DNA of 64,000 bases from RPQJ01 sp963846315 (GCA_963846315.1 CAWJVM010000003.1:81864-145863); one strand, 5' to 3'. Positions 42,761 through 51,616 are shown, counted from the first letter of the stretch. A program made the numbers and translations. The notes: generated from the letters alone by a model not told the origin.

Positions 42761-43252
42761 TCACGACACGAAATGAAGTCGCGCGATCCAACCGGCGGCA
42801 TAGAGCCCCAGTCCGAAGATCGAGTGTGTGATGAGGCTTTGGAGTCGCGCGGCGGCAGGGCGAGGCGTGCGGCTGGCGGCCACACCGGCACCCATGCCGG
42901 GCTGCAGCACCAGGAAGGGCGCCGCCACCGTGCCGATCCCGACGACCAGTGCGGGGCCGATCGCAGGCTGGCGAACCCACTCCAGGCCCCAAACGGCCAG
43001 CAGCAGGCCGGCGAACGCGACACCGATGACGTAATGGGCGACCCAGCCGATGACACGCTCGCCCGGCACGACCGGGGAGGCTGCGATCGACTCGTGGCGA
43101 AACTGGCCGCGAGCCAGGTGAGCGAACCAGCGTCCGACCAGCCCGTAGTTGGGCAGCGGGACGTCGAACGCACGCTTACGGGCGATCGCCCAGACGTCCA
43201 TCAGCACCGTGGCACCCACGCCGATCACGAGCGCGTTAACGAAATAGTCCAT
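42761..43252 (-). CDS. DUF2938 membrane protein
   Basis: Protein of 163 residues with four predicted transmembrane segments (about 4-22, 66-90, 97-115, 139-158), starting MDYFVNALVIGVGATVLMDV. It fits DUF2938, function unknown. The conserved GRWFAHLARGQFRHESI stretch lies between helices 1 and 2. Its promoter region carries a SoxR-box-like operator in a 19-bp spacer, with the MerR-family gene divergent. Confidence 0.8.
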   Translation of the reverse strand: MDYFVNALVIGVGATVLMDVWAIARKRAFDVPLPNYGLVGRWFAHLARGQFRHESIAASPVVPGERVIGWVAHYVIGVAFAGLLLAVWGLEWVRQPAIGPALVVGIGTVAAPFLVLQPGMGAGVAASRTPRPAAARLQSLITHSIFGLGLYAAGWIARLHFVS

Positions 43253-43303
43253 TCCCTGTCTCCCGGTTGCTTGCCATTGAGTGGCTCAGGTGGCACTGTG
43301 CCA

Positions 43304-43321
43304 CTTCAAGTCAACTTGAGG
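43304..43321. promoter_or_regulatory. SoxR-box-like operator in a MerR-type promoter
   Basis: CTTCAAGTCAACTTGAGG matches the SoxR site CCTCAAGTTAACTTGAGG at 16 of 18 positions when read on the minus strand. On that strand TTGACC (43326-43321) and a weak CACAGT lie 19 bp apart, the long spacer characteristic of MerR-family activation. The promoter points into the DUF2938-DUF2798 operon. That a MerR protein binds here is inference. Confidence 0.65.
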
Positions 43322-43329
43322 TCAAGGGG

Positions 43330-43821
43330 ATGCGATACCTGGACATCGCCGCGGTGGCGCAACAGTCCGGCGTGCCTGCCTCGGCGCTGCGCTACTACGA
43401 GGAGAAGGGGCTGATCGCCTCGGTCGGGAGGCGCGGCCTGCGGCGGCTGTTCGATGCGCAGGTGCTGGAACGACTGGCGTTGATCGCACTGGGGCAGGCG
43501 GCCGGCTTTTCGCTCGACGAAATCGCCGGCATGTTTTCACCGGACGGCCGACCAAAGATCGACCGCAAAGCGCTGGCGACCAAGGCAGACGAACTGGACC
43601 GCACGCTCCGGCAGTTGAGTTCGATGCGAGACGGGCTACGGCACGCGTCCGTCTGCCCGGCGCCGAGCCACATGGAGTGTCCGTCGTTCCGCCGCCTGAT
43701 GCGGGCAGCGGCGGGGGTGAGGGGCGACGACAGCAAGCAGCCGCCGGCGCGTCGACAAAGGAAAGGTTCACCGCTCGTACGGACGCGTACCACCAGTGCG
43801 AAACGATCAGCGCCGCGCTAA
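43330..43821 (+). CDS. MerR-family transcriptional regulator
   Basis: MerR-type regulator of 163 residues: winged helix-turn-helix (YLDIAAVAQQSGVPASALRY, then YEEKGLIASVGRRGLRRLFD), a coiled-coil dimerisation helix, and a C-terminal effector part with CPAPSHMEC. Unlike SoxR, which has four Cys for a [2Fe-2S] cluster, only two Cys are present, so the ligand is probably different. The tail after residue 130 is basic and disordered. The gene starts 9 bp beyond the operator, with AAGGGG abutting the ATG, so its own translation signal is poor. Confidence 0.85.
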   Translation: MRYLDIAAVAQQSGVPASALRYYEEKGLIASVGRRGLRRLFDAQVLERLALIALGQAAGFSLDEIAGMFSPDGRPKIDRKALATKADELDRTLRQLSSMRDGLRHASVCPAPSHMECPSFRRLMRAAAGVRGDDSKQPPARRQRKGSPLVRTRTTSAKRSAPR

Positions 43822-44037
43822 GTCCCGTGTCGCCACGCGCTCCTTGGGGCACGCCAGCCGCCAACGGCAACCCGGACATTGATCACTGCGGCACGTCGAT
43901 TGCCAGCGCCTCGAGCACGGACTCTTCGTAGACAGGCATGATCGAGCCGGTCTTCACCTTGCGGAGGAAACCAGAAAAATTGACGAGGCGGCACGAATGT
44001 CATCACTGACACTGCAGCCCGCGCGGCTTGCGCGAAG

Positions 44038-45357
44038 CTAGCGGACTGATTCGATGTCCCGGAGCTTGCGATAGAGCGTGCGCTCACTCAGCCCGAGTCC
44101 CTTTGCCAACTCGCGCCGACTGCCGGTGTGATTGCGAACAGCGGCCCTCAATGCGTCACGCTCCGCCAGTATCAACGGGGAGCCCGCCCCTTCCCCTGTC
44201 TCGCCGTTGGCAGCAAGGGTTGCGGAGTTCCGCTCGAAAGACTCCGGCAGATGCGTGACATCGATGGCGCCATCCTCGGCGAGAAGGGAAGCCCGCTCGA
44301 TGACATTGCGCAATTCGCGCACGTTGCCGGGATATCGGTAACGCTGCAGGGCCCGTCTGGCCGCAGGTGTCAGGCCCGCTGTCGTTCCCTTGGGTCGCTG
44401 CAGTAACGATTCGGCCAGCAGCAGGATGTCCACCGGACGATCCCGCAGCGGCGGCACGGTGATCGGGAAAGTGCTGATGCGATAGTAGAGATCGGGCCGG
44501 AACGTTCCTGCCTCGACGAGTTGACGCAGGTCACGATGGGTCGCCGCGACCAACCGGAAGTCGGTGCGCTGCATTTCCGTGCCGCCGACACGGCGAAACA
44601 GGCCGGTTTCGAGGACGCGAAGCAGCTTGACCTGCAGTGCCAGCGGGATGTCACCGACCTCGTCGATGAACAAGGTGCCGCCGGCTGCGGATTCGACGAG
44701 CCCCAGTTTGCGCGACGCCGCGCCGGTGAATGCGCCGCGTTCGTGCCCGAAGAGTTCACTCTCGAACAGCGTTTCGGCGAGGCCCGCGCAGTCGACGACG
44801 ACGAATGGCTTGTCGGCGCGGTGACTGAGTTCGTGGACCTTGCGTGCCATGACCTCCTTGCCGGTCCCGGTTTCGCCGAGCAGCAGCACCGACGTGTCGG
44901 TCGGCGCCACGCGCTTGATCGACTCGAGCATACGCAGGAATGCAGGATCGCGGCCAACGAACGAATCTGCACGACCCGGCGCCGAAAGCTTCTCGACACG
45001 CTCCATGTAGAGCGAGATCGCTCCCGTGAGGTCGCGCAGCGGGGTGATCTCGACTTCGACGTGCTCGGGACCTGCCGTCGTGTGGTGCACATGCACGCAA
45101 CGTTCGGCACGTCCACTTTCCCTCGCCGCCTGCAGCGGACACGACTCGCCACGTCTGTCACAGGGGGCGTCGTAGCCGTGCGAGACCTCATAGCAGTGGC
45201 GACCCAGTGCATCGGATGGAGCGTGCGCGCCGCAGCAGCTCGCATAGGCTGGGTTGGCTGCGACGATCCTGTAATCGGTATCGAGCAGCAGACGGCACCC
45301 AGGCAACTGATCGATCAGGGATGCCAGTTCCGCAGTCGGTCGGGTCGGGAGACTCAT
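44038..45357 (-). CDS. sigma-54-dependent activator (PAS-AAA+-Fis)
   Basis: Bacterial enhancer-binding protein of 439 residues. An N-terminal PAS-like sensor contains Cys-rich stretches (SCCGAHAPSDALGRHCYEVS and CDRRGESCPLQ) that could bind a metal or haem. The AAA+ domain follows: Walker A GETGTGKE, the sigma-54 contact loop GAFTGA in FGHERGAFTGAASRK, and Walker B LFIDEVGDI. A Fis-type helix-turn-helix ends the protein (ELAKGLGLSERTLYRKLRDI). It is divergent from the octahaem cytochrome, whose promoter is of the -24/-12 type, so it is the likely activator of that gene. Confidence 0.92.
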   Translation of the reverse strand: MSLPTRPTAELASLIDQLPGCRLLLDTDYRIVAANPAYASCCGAHAPSDALGRHCYEVSHGYDAPCDRRGESCPLQAARESGRAERCVHVHHTTAGPEHVEVEITPLRDLTGAISLYMERVEKLSAPGRADSFVGRDPAFLRMLESIKRVAPTDTSVLLLGETGTGKEVMARKVHELSHRADKPFVVVDCAGLAETLFESELFGHERGAFTGAASRKLGLVESAAGGTLFIDEVGDIPLALQVKLLRVLETGLFRRVGGTEMQRTDFRLVAATHRDLRQLVEAGTFRPDLYYRISTFPITVPPLRDRPVDILLLAESLLQRPKGTTAGLTPAARRALQRYRYPGNVRELRNVIERASLLAEDGAIDVTHLPESFERNSATLAANGETGEGAGSPLILAERDALRAAVRNHTGSRRELAKGLGLSERTLYRKLRDIESVR

Positions 45358-45481
45358 GCTCTGTCATCCGTGGCAGTGGTGTGCCGCGAAGTATGGCGTT
45401 CGTGGCAGCGATCCTGCGTCGTGGACTACCGCGACTTCGCTATGTCCCTGATTTCTACGAAATCGTGCGCAAGGGCCGATA

Positions 45482-45497
45482 TGGCACGCTTGATGCA
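45482..45497 (+). promoter_or_regulatory. sigma-54 promoter (-24/-12) of the cytochrome gene
   Basis: TGGCAC - 5 nt - ATGCA with the invariant GG at 45483-45484 and GC at 45495-45496, exactly 12 bp apart. Start predicted near 45508, 32 nt before the ATG. Upstream, two CGTGGCAG direct repeats (45369-45376, 45401-45408), 32 bp or about three turns apart, are candidate enhancer sites for the divergent activator. Confidence 0.75.
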
Positions 45498-45539
45498 ACT
45501 CTGGCTCGTACAAAAGTAACGACGCCGGGAGAGGCGACC

Positions 45540-47225
45540 ATGCGCAAATTCAGATCGATATTGGGATTGGTACTGACCGTCTCTGTGCTGGCCTTGAGTG
45601 CCTGCAGCGGCGACGATGGCGATACCGGACCCGCTGGACCGACCGGCCAGACGGGCGCGACGGGTTCGACCGGCACGCCCGGCACGAACGGTCTCAGCTG
45701 CTGGGACCTCAACGGTAACGGCATCGCGGACCTCGAGACCGAGGACGTGAACAAGGACGGCAAGGTCGACGTCAATGACTGCCGCACCCCCACGGGTGCG
45801 TATGACCCGGTCGCGCTGCACAAAGGCTATTTCACGGACAACGCCTTCACGGGCACGAGTCAGTGCCTGAACTGCCACGGCAAGACCGGTGACGACGTCA
45901 TGACCACGGGTCACTGGAAATGGCAAGGCGTTGCAACGAATATCGCGGGTCACGAGTCCGGGATCCACGGCAAGAAGGATCTCATCAATAATTTCTGCCA
46001 GGCCGTGCCCTCGAACGAAGGCCGCTGCACCGAGTGCCACATCGGCATCGGCTGGAAGGACAAGGACTTCGACTTCGGCAACCCGAAGAACATCGACTGC
46101 CTCGTGTGCCATGACCAGACCGGCACCTACAAAAAGGGCGCGACGACAGCGGGCGCCCCAGACCCCAGCGTCGACCTGAGCAAGGTGGCGCAGAGCGTCG
46201 CGCAGAACGCTGGCGTTCCGCCGCGAGCAGCTTGCGTGTTCTGTCATGCCCGGGGCGGTGGTGACGACAACGTCAAGCACGGCGACATCGCCAACGACAT
46301 GAAGATGCCGACCCGTCTGCACGACGTGCACATGGGCACGGACGGCACCGCGAAGTTCACGTGCGTGGCTTGCCACCAGGTCAAGAAGAACCTGAACGGC
46401 GACGTCATCTCGCATGGCATCGGCGGCATGGCGCTCCACTCGGTGGATGAAGGCGTCATGAAGACCTGCACCGATTGTCACGGCACGGCCGCGGGCATCC
46501 ACGCCGGCACGACCGTGCAGAACATCGTGCAGTCACACACGACGCTGGCGTGCCAGGTGTGTCACATCCCGGTCATCGCAAAGAAGACGTCCACCATGAC
46601 CGACTGGCGTTGGGAGCAGGCGGGCCTCGCGGCAGCGCCCGCGACCTGCGCGCCGGCCGATCCCGCCGTGACCCCGGCCCGGTCGACGTATTCGAAGCAG
46701 AAGGGCTGCTTCGTGTGGCGGAACAACGTGCGGCCGACCCTGCGTTACTTCGACGGCAAGTGGAACCGCATGATGGTCAACGTGAACGACAGGTTCACGA
46801 CCGGCTTGCCGGCCGTAGTGGACCTGGCCTCCCCGACGGCCACCTACAAGACGCCGGGCGCCATGATCTATCCGTTCAAGAAGATGACCGGCAACCAGCC
46901 TGCGGACAAGAACACCTACACGGTCCTGGTGCCCAACCTGTTCGGCAACGCAACGACCGATCCGGACGCGTTCTGGATCAGCTTCAACTGGGCCAAGGCC
47001 CTGGCGAGTGGCGCGGCCTACACGGGTCAGGCGTTCTCCGGTGAGTACGTTTTCGTCGACACCGTGATGCTGCTTAAGGTCGACCACGAGGTCGTGCCTG
47101 CCGATATGGCGTACGGCAAAGACAACGCGTGTGCTGACTGCCACACCGGCAGCCAGATCGACTGGGCCGCGCTCGGTTGGGCGGGCGACCCGATCAATGT
47201 GGGTGTGACGCCGCCGCGACCGTAA
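45540..47225 (+). CDS. octahaem c-type cytochrome, tetrathionate-reductase-like family
   Basis: Lipoprotein cytochrome of 561 residues with lipobox LSAC, eight CxxCH haem motifs (CLNCH, CTECH, CLVCH, CVFCH, CVACH, CTDCH, CQVCH, CADCH). Between signal and haem domain there is a collagen-like Gly-X-Y run (GDTGPAGPTGQTGATG) and a Ca-binding-type DLNGNGIADLETEDVNKDGK. The haem region (TTGHWKWQG, NEGRCTECHIGIGWKDKDFD, DCLVCHDQTGTYKKG) follows the octahaem tetrathionate reductase family of Shewanella. The real substrate is not known; sulfur or nitrogen oxyanions are possible. ATG 45540 starts a clean signal peptide. Confidence 0.9.
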   Translation: MRKFRSILGLVLTVSVLALSACSGDDGDTGPAGPTGQTGATGSTGTPGTNGLSCWDLNGNGIADLETEDVNKDGKVDVNDCRTPTGAYDPVALHKGYFTDNAFTGTSQCLNCHGKTGDDVMTTGHWKWQGVATNIAGHESGIHGKKDLINNFCQAVPSNEGRCTECHIGIGWKDKDFDFGNPKNIDCLVCHDQTGTYKKGATTAGAPDPSVDLSKVAQSVAQNAGVPPRAACVFCHARGGGDDNVKHGDIANDMKMPTRLHDVHMGTDGTAKFTCVACHQVKKNLNGDVISHGIGGMALHSVDEGVMKTCTDCHGTAAGIHAGTTVQNIVQSHTTLACQVCHIPVIAKKTSTMTDWRWEQAGLAAAPATCAPADPAVTPARSTYSKQKGCFVWRNNVRPTLRYFDGKWNRMMVNVNDRFTTGLPAVVDLASPTATYKTPGAMIYPFKKMTGNQPADKNTYTVLVPNLFGNATTDPDAFWISFNWAKALASGAAYTGQAFSGEYVFVDTVMLLKVDHEVVPADMAYGKDNACADCHTGSQIDWAALGWAGDPINVGVTPPRP

Positions 47226-47256
47226 ATTGACTCCCTGGCGTCGACCATGACGCATT

Positions 47257-47289
47257 GCGCCCGCGCGCGAAAGCGCGGGCGCACTTTTT
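47257..47289 (+). terminator. intrinsic terminator after the octahaem cytochrome
   Basis: Perfect 10-bp stem GCGCCCGCGC/GCGCGGGCGC, 6-nt loop GCGAAA, then AC and five T. Confidence 0.88.
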
Positions 47290-47306
47290 CCTGAGGTGAG
47301 GAAGCG

Positions 47307-47699
47307 CTACGCCTTGGGGGACTGCGCACTCTCCGCCGTGAACTCGATGGTCGGGCCAGCCTGGATGATGGCCTTGACTGCGCACTTCTCGATCGCCTGC
47401 AGCACGGCTGCCTGCTGTTCGTCATTGAAGCGGTCCGGGAACGCCACCGTCGTCACGAAGCGTGCCGGTACCAGGGGTTGACCCGCCTTGGCGACGATGC
47501 GCAGCGAGATCGAAATGCCGGTGTCGTCGACGCCCAACTCGCGGCAGGCTTTCTTCGCATACACCCCGGCACAGCCGGCGAGCGCCGCATAGGTCGACTC
47601 GAGTGGGTTCGGCACGCTGCCGTCGGTCGAATACTGGTAGCGATGGTTCTTGCTGTGAACGTCGATTTTCGTCCCGGCTTGCAACGTCATCTGGAACAC
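47307..47699 (-). CDS. OsmC-family peroxiredoxin-like protein
   Basis: OsmC/OhrA-fold protein of 130 residues, a family of thiol-dependent hydroperoxide or persulfide-handling enzymes. Seen: PNPLESTYAALAGCAGVYAK with the first redox Cys, and IEKCAVKAII with the second. The GTG at 47699 is chosen as start because AAGGAG stands 7 nt upstream; an ATG three codons later lies 16 nt from it. It follows the ArsR gene by 11 bp, so the two form an operon. Confidence 0.88.
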   Translation of the reverse strand: MFQMTLQAGTKIDVHSKNHRYQYSTDGSVPNPLESTYAALAGCAGVYAKKACRELGVDDTGISISLRIVAKAGQPLVPARFVTTVAFPDRFNDEQQAAVLQAIEKCAVKAIIQAGPTIEFTAESAQSPKA

Positions 47700-47710
47700 G
47701 TGCGCTCTCC

Positions 47711-48088
47711 TTACTTTGACTGCCGCGGCCTGGCCGCGGGGCAATAGATTTCCTGCAGCAAGGCCATGACCTGCATCACCGGGCCGGCCGGCAATGAATA
47801 GAAGATCGACTGGGCCTCACGTCGTGTCTCGACCAGGCCGGCATCGCGCAAGAGCGCGAGGTGCTGCGACAACGCGGACTGGCTGAGATCGACGCGCTCG
47901 TTGAGTTCCCCCACCGACAGGGGGCCCTCGAGCAAGCTGCAGAGAACCAACAGCCGCTGCTCGTTGCCCAGGGTCTTCAGGAAGCCGGCTGCCTCACCGG
48001 CGTGCACGTTCATCTCGGTCATCCGAGCCAGGTCGGGCTTGAGTCCCTCCAGGGCAGGGCGCCGGGCAGGATTCGAACGAGTCTTCAT
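47711..48088 (-). CDS. ArsR-family regulator, BigR/SqrR-like persulfide sensor type
   Basis: Winged-helix repressor of 125 residues: LGNEQRLLVLCSLLEGPLSV, the recognition helix SQSALSQHLALLRDAGLV, and ETRREAQSIFYSL. The Cys in LVLC and the Cys near the end in EIYCPAA occupy the positions of the disulfide/polysulfide-forming pair in BigR, SqrR and YgaV, and metal-site residues of SmtB-type members are absent. It probably controls itself and the OsmC gene. An internal ATG (MTEMNVHAG) is a possible alternative start. Confidence 0.86.
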   Translation of the reverse strand: MKTRSNPARRPALEGLKPDLARMTEMNVHAGEAAGFLKTLGNEQRLLVLCSLLEGPLSVGELNERVDLSQSALSQHLALLRDAGLVETRREAQSIFYSLPAGPVMQVMALLQEIYCPAARPRQSK

Positions 48089-48097
48089 GTGGCCATG

Positions 48098-48129
48098 TTA
48101 GCAGTGCTGCCTAATTTAGCAATGGCTAA
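48098..48129. promoter_or_regulatory. two operator-like dyads before the ArsR gene
   Basis: TTAGCAGTGCTGCCTAA (48098-48114) is a near-palindrome and TTAGCAATGGCTAA (48116-48129) a perfect 5-bp dyad with a 4-nt centre. Both lie within 41 bp upstream of the ArsR start in a locally AT-rich stretch, as expected for autoregulation. Not tested against a known consensus. Confidence 0.5.
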
Positions 48130-48321
48130 TATTAAGACTGGAAGCCGGCAGGCCCGACACCTGCGGAGCGCGCGCCAGCAGTACGGCACCGGCCTCGGCA
48201 CGCAAACCCAGTTGCTGCAGGCAGAAACCCTGTGGGTGCAGTTGCTGACCAACCGCGACAACACTTTGCTGGATGCCGTCTCGCCCGCAGCCAGCTCACC
48301 CGCGCGATGGGTTCGCTCTAG
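48122..48321 (+). pseudogene. 3' remnant of a TolC-like outer-membrane efflux gene
   Basis: The frame from 48122 reads LRSARQQYGTGLGTQTQLLQ and AETLWVQLLTNRDNTLLDAV, the typical last long helix of TolC-family outer-membrane factors. After one missing base near 48280 it continues ARSQLTRAMGSL to a stop at 48319-48321. Only about 65 residues of a normally 400-500-residue protein remain, and the upstream part has been replaced by the ArsR promoter region. The RND pump that follows would have been its partner. Confidence 0.7.
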
Positions 48322-48511
48322 ACACCCCCAGGAATCGTCCGATCGACGTTTAAACCTTTTCACGCGCCACCTCATCTCACTCCAGTAGGACCGCAACGCT
48401 TCGTCGCGTCCGGGGCACCGGTCGCCGTATCCAGTGAGCGTGCGGCCACCGTGCAGCCCAGAATTCGCGCGGCGCGGCCAGTCGCGTCGGAACGTCGATG
48501 GGGTGGGGTCG

Positions 48512-51500
48512 ATGAGGATCTCCGAACGCAGCCTGCAGAACCCGGCGGCCGTAACCGCCGCCGCCGCCATCGTCGTGCTGTTCGGCGTGCTGGCCATGCT
48601 GCGCTTGCCCATCCAGTTGCTGCCAGACACCCGGCAGCCGCAGCTGTACGTCGAGGCGAACTGGCGCGAGGCGGCACCGTCGGAACTCGAAGAGGCGCTG
48701 ATCGAGCCGATCGAGGAGGCGATGCGCGGCCTGCCGGGGCTCACTGAAATGCGCTCGGAATCCAATCGCGGCCGCGGCGGCGTGCAACTGTCGTTCGAGG
48801 TGGGTACGGACATGACGCGCGTCATGCTCGACGTGGTGTCGCGCCTCAACACGCTGCCGCCGTTGCCGCCGGACGCGGACGAGCCGCAGGTCTTCGGCGG
48901 CGACAATTTTCAGACCCAGAATGCCGCTTCCCTGCTGGTTCGCCCGGTGGCCGGCCATTCGGTGCCGGACATCGCCGTCCAGTATCAGCAGCTGATGGAA
49001 GAAGTCGTCGAGCCCAGGCTGGCGCGCGTTCCCGGCGTGTCGCGAGTGAACCTCGAGGGTGGACGGCCGCGCGAGGTGCAGGTGCGCTTCGATCCGCACC
49101 GACTCGCGGCGCTGGGTCTCACGCCGCAGCAGCTGGCGCAGACAGTCATCGCGGCCCGTGACGTATCGGCGGGATTCGCCAATGTGGGGCGCCGCCAATT
49201 CACCGTGCGCGTCACGGGTCGCGAGCCGGTCGCGGACCTCGGCAACCTGGTCGTCGGCTGGAGCGACGATCGCCCGCTGTACCTGCGCGACGTCGCGGAC
49301 ATCCGCACCGAGCACGTCGAAGCGCGATGGTTCTCGTACCGCAGCGGCGTGCCGGCGTACTACATCACTGCGCAGCGCACCTCGGACTCGAACACCGTCG
49401 AGGTCGTCGACGGCATCAAGGAGGCGATCGCCGAGCTCAATGCCGGGCCACTGGCCAAGGAACAGCTCTACGCCGACCTCTCCTGGGACGCCAGCGTCTA
49501 CGTCCGCCGCGCGATCGGCTTCGTCCAGGAGAGCCTCGCGATCGGCATCCTGCTCGCGGTGGGTGGGCTCTGGTACTTCCTGCGCGGTCCGCGCGCACTG
49601 CTGGTGATCGGCGCTTCGATCCCGATCTCGCTGTTCTTTGCCGTGATCACGATGCACCTTTTGGGGCGGACACTGAACGTCGTCTCGCTGGCGGGCCTCG
49701 CGTTTTCGACCGGCATCGTCATTGATGCCGCGCTGATCGTGCAAGGCAACGTGCTGCGGTTCATGGAGCAGGGCAAGGACGCCTGGTCGGCGACGGTCGC
49801 CGGCGCGTCGGAGGTGATGCCTGCGCTGATCGCGTCGATGCTGACCAGCGTCGCGATCTTCCTGCCGATCCTGTTCATGGAAGGTCTCGAAGGCCAGTTG
49901 TTCAAGGACCTCGCCATCACGATGTCGGTCTCGCACGCAGCCTCGTTGCTGGTGGCGATGACGGTAATTCCTGCCGCGAACCGCTGGGCGCTGGCGCGCG
50001 GCGTTCCCGCCGATCAGCACGCGCATTGGTGGCGGGCGATGACCCGGTTCGCGATGCGCCTGACGGACCGGCCCGTCGCACGCTTTGGCTGGATCGGCGG
50101 CATCACGGCGGCGAGCCTGCTGGTCATCGTCCTGCTGTCGCCGCAGGTGGACTACCTGCCGGTCGCGCAGACGGACATGATCTGGAACAACTTCCGGCTG
50201 CCGCCCGGCGGCAACATCGAGACGGCACGCGCCGAAATGGCGCCGGTCGTGATCGAGCGCTTGCGGCCTTACCTCGAAGGCACCAAGCAGCCGAAGGTGA
50301 AGTACTACAACTTCTCGGCGTGGGGCGGCGCCGGCGGCACTGCGGTCGTGTACCCGGACGATCCGCGCGAGATCCCGGCGATGGTGCAACTGCTGCGGGA
50401 TGAGATTTTCGTCGGTTTCCCGGACACGCAGGTATACACGCAACGCGGCTCGTTGCTGGCGGTCGATGGCGACAACGCGCGCGAAATCCGCCTCGATTTC
50501 CAGGGCGCGGACCTCGGCGCATTGATGGACGCGGCCCAGGTCGCAGTCGACGAGATTCCCAAGGCGATCCCCGAGACGTATCCGCAGGCGTTCCCGGGCC
50601 TGGAGCTGAACCAGCCCGAACTGCAGCTGGTGCCCGACGAATGGCGGATCGCGCGCTCCGGACTCACCCGGCCCGAGGTCGCATCCGCCATCCGCGCATA
50701 CACTGGTGGCTTGTGGGCCGGCGAATACTTCGACGGCGATGATCGCCTCGACATCATCGTCAAGTCGGATGAGTGGCACACGCCCGAAGAACTCGCGGAG
50801 CTGCCGATCGTGACGCCGGGCGCAGGCGTCCAGACGGTCGGCGAGCTGACCGAACTGCGCCAGACGGTCGGCCCCTCGCAACTCGTGCGCATCAATGGCC
50901 ACCGCACCGTCAGCGTCAACTTCCAGCCGCCCGAGGACATGACGCTCGACGAGGCGATCGGCTTGCTGGAGACGAAGGTCGAGCCGAAAGTGCGTGCCAG
51001 CATGGCGCCGAAGGTGCAACTCACCTACGCGGGTTCGGTCAACGACCTGCACCAGGCGTTGCGCGCAATGGGGCAGAACTTCCTGCTCGCGCTGGTGATC
51101 CTGTTCGCGTTGATGGCGGCGTTGTTCAAGTCCGCGCGGGACAGCCTGCTGGTGATGGTCGTCATCCCCGTGTCAGTCGCGGGCGGCATCCTCGCGCTGC
51201 GGGTCATCGGCCTGTTCGGTTTCCAGGCGCTCGACCTGCTGACCATGATCGGGTTCATCATCCTGCTCGGCCTGGTCGTCAACGCGGCCATCCTGCTGGT
51301 CGACCAGACGCGTGCCCGCGAGCGCAGCGGTGTCCCGCGCCGGCAGGCGGTCGCCGAGGCGCTCGAGACGCGGGCGCGGCCGATCGTGCTGTCGACGCTG
51401 ACCGCCGTGCTCGGCATGGCGCCGCTGATCTTCATGCCCGGCCTCGGCGCCGAGATCTATCGCGGCCTCGCCGCCGTCGTCGCCGGCGGCATGACGGTCG

Positions 51501-51616
51501 GCACGCTGTTTACCTGGGTGCTGATGCCGAGCCTGTTACGGCTCGGTGAAGGCGCCACCGCCACCCTGCCGGCCGCGGCGCTCGACGCCACGGCCCTCGC
51601 GAGAGAACCCGCATGA
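48512..51616 (+). CDS. RND efflux permease (AcrB/HAE-type)
   Basis: Proton-driven inner-membrane pump of the resistance-nodulation-division superfamily, 1034 residues, with twelve transmembrane helices and two large periplasmic loops. The membrane core carries the family segments GLAFSTGIVIDAALIVQGNV (about residue 395, D-A instead of the usual D-N/D pair), GASEVMPALIASMLTSVAIF, and in the second half MIGFIILLGLVVNAAILLVD and RARPIVLSTLTAVLGMAPLI. ATG 48512 follows a GGGGT element; the frame upstream is inside the remnant region. Its stop overlaps the adaptor start. Substrate not predictable. Confidence 0.92.
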   Translation: MRISERSLQNPAAVTAAAAIVVLFGVLAMLRLPIQLLPDTRQPQLYVEANWREAAPSELEEALIEPIEEAMRGLPGLTEMRSESNRGRGGVQLSFEVGTDMTRVMLDVVSRLNTLPPLPPDADEPQVFGGDNFQTQNAASLLVRPVAGHSVPDIAVQYQQLMEEVVEPRLARVPGVSRVNLEGGRPREVQVRFDPHRLAALGLTPQQLAQTVIAARDVSAGFANVGRRQFTVRVTGREPVADLGNLVVGWSDDRPLYLRDVADIRTEHVEARWFSYRSGVPAYYITAQRTSDSNTVEVVDGIKEAIAELNAGPLAKEQLYADLSWDASVYVRRAIGFVQESLAIGILLAVGGLWYFLRGPRALLVIGASIPISLFFAVITMHLLGRTLNVVSLAGLAFSTGIVIDAALIVQGNVLRFMEQGKDAWSATVAGASEVMPALIASMLTSVAIFLPILFMEGLEGQLFKDLAITMSVSHAASLLVAMTVIPAANRWALARGVPADQHAHWWRAMTRFAMRLTDRPVARFGWIGGITAASLLVIVLLSPQVDYLPVAQTDMIWNNFRLPPGGNIETARAEMAPVVIERLRPYLEGTKQPKVKYYNFSAWGGAGGTAVVYPDDPREIPAMVQLLRDEIFVGFPDTQVYTQRGSLLAVDGDNAREIRLDFQGADLGALMDAAQVAVDEIPKAIPETYPQAFPGLELNQPELQLVPDEWRIARSGLTRPEVASAIRAYTGGLWAGEYFDGDDRLDIIVKSDEWHTPEELAELPIVTPGAGVQTVGELTELRQTVGPSQLVRINGHRTVSVNFQPPEDMTLDEAIGLLETKVEPKVRASMAPKVQLTYAGSVNDLHQALRAMGQNFLLALVILFALMAALFKSARDSLLVMVVIPVSVAGGILALRVIGLFGFQALDLLTMIGFIILLGLVVNAAILLVDQTRARERSGVPRRQAVAEALETRARPIVLSTLTAVLGMAPLIFMPGLGAEIYRGLAAVVAGGMTVGTLFTWVLMPSLLRLGEGATATLPAAALDATALAREPA

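Noticed and set aside
43883..43995. Minus-strand stretch reading NFSGFLRKVKTGSIMPVYEE and then SVLEALAIDVPQ before a stop
   Set aside because: Looks like the end of a protein, but it is only about 35 residues long, without start or recognised family; too little to call a feature.
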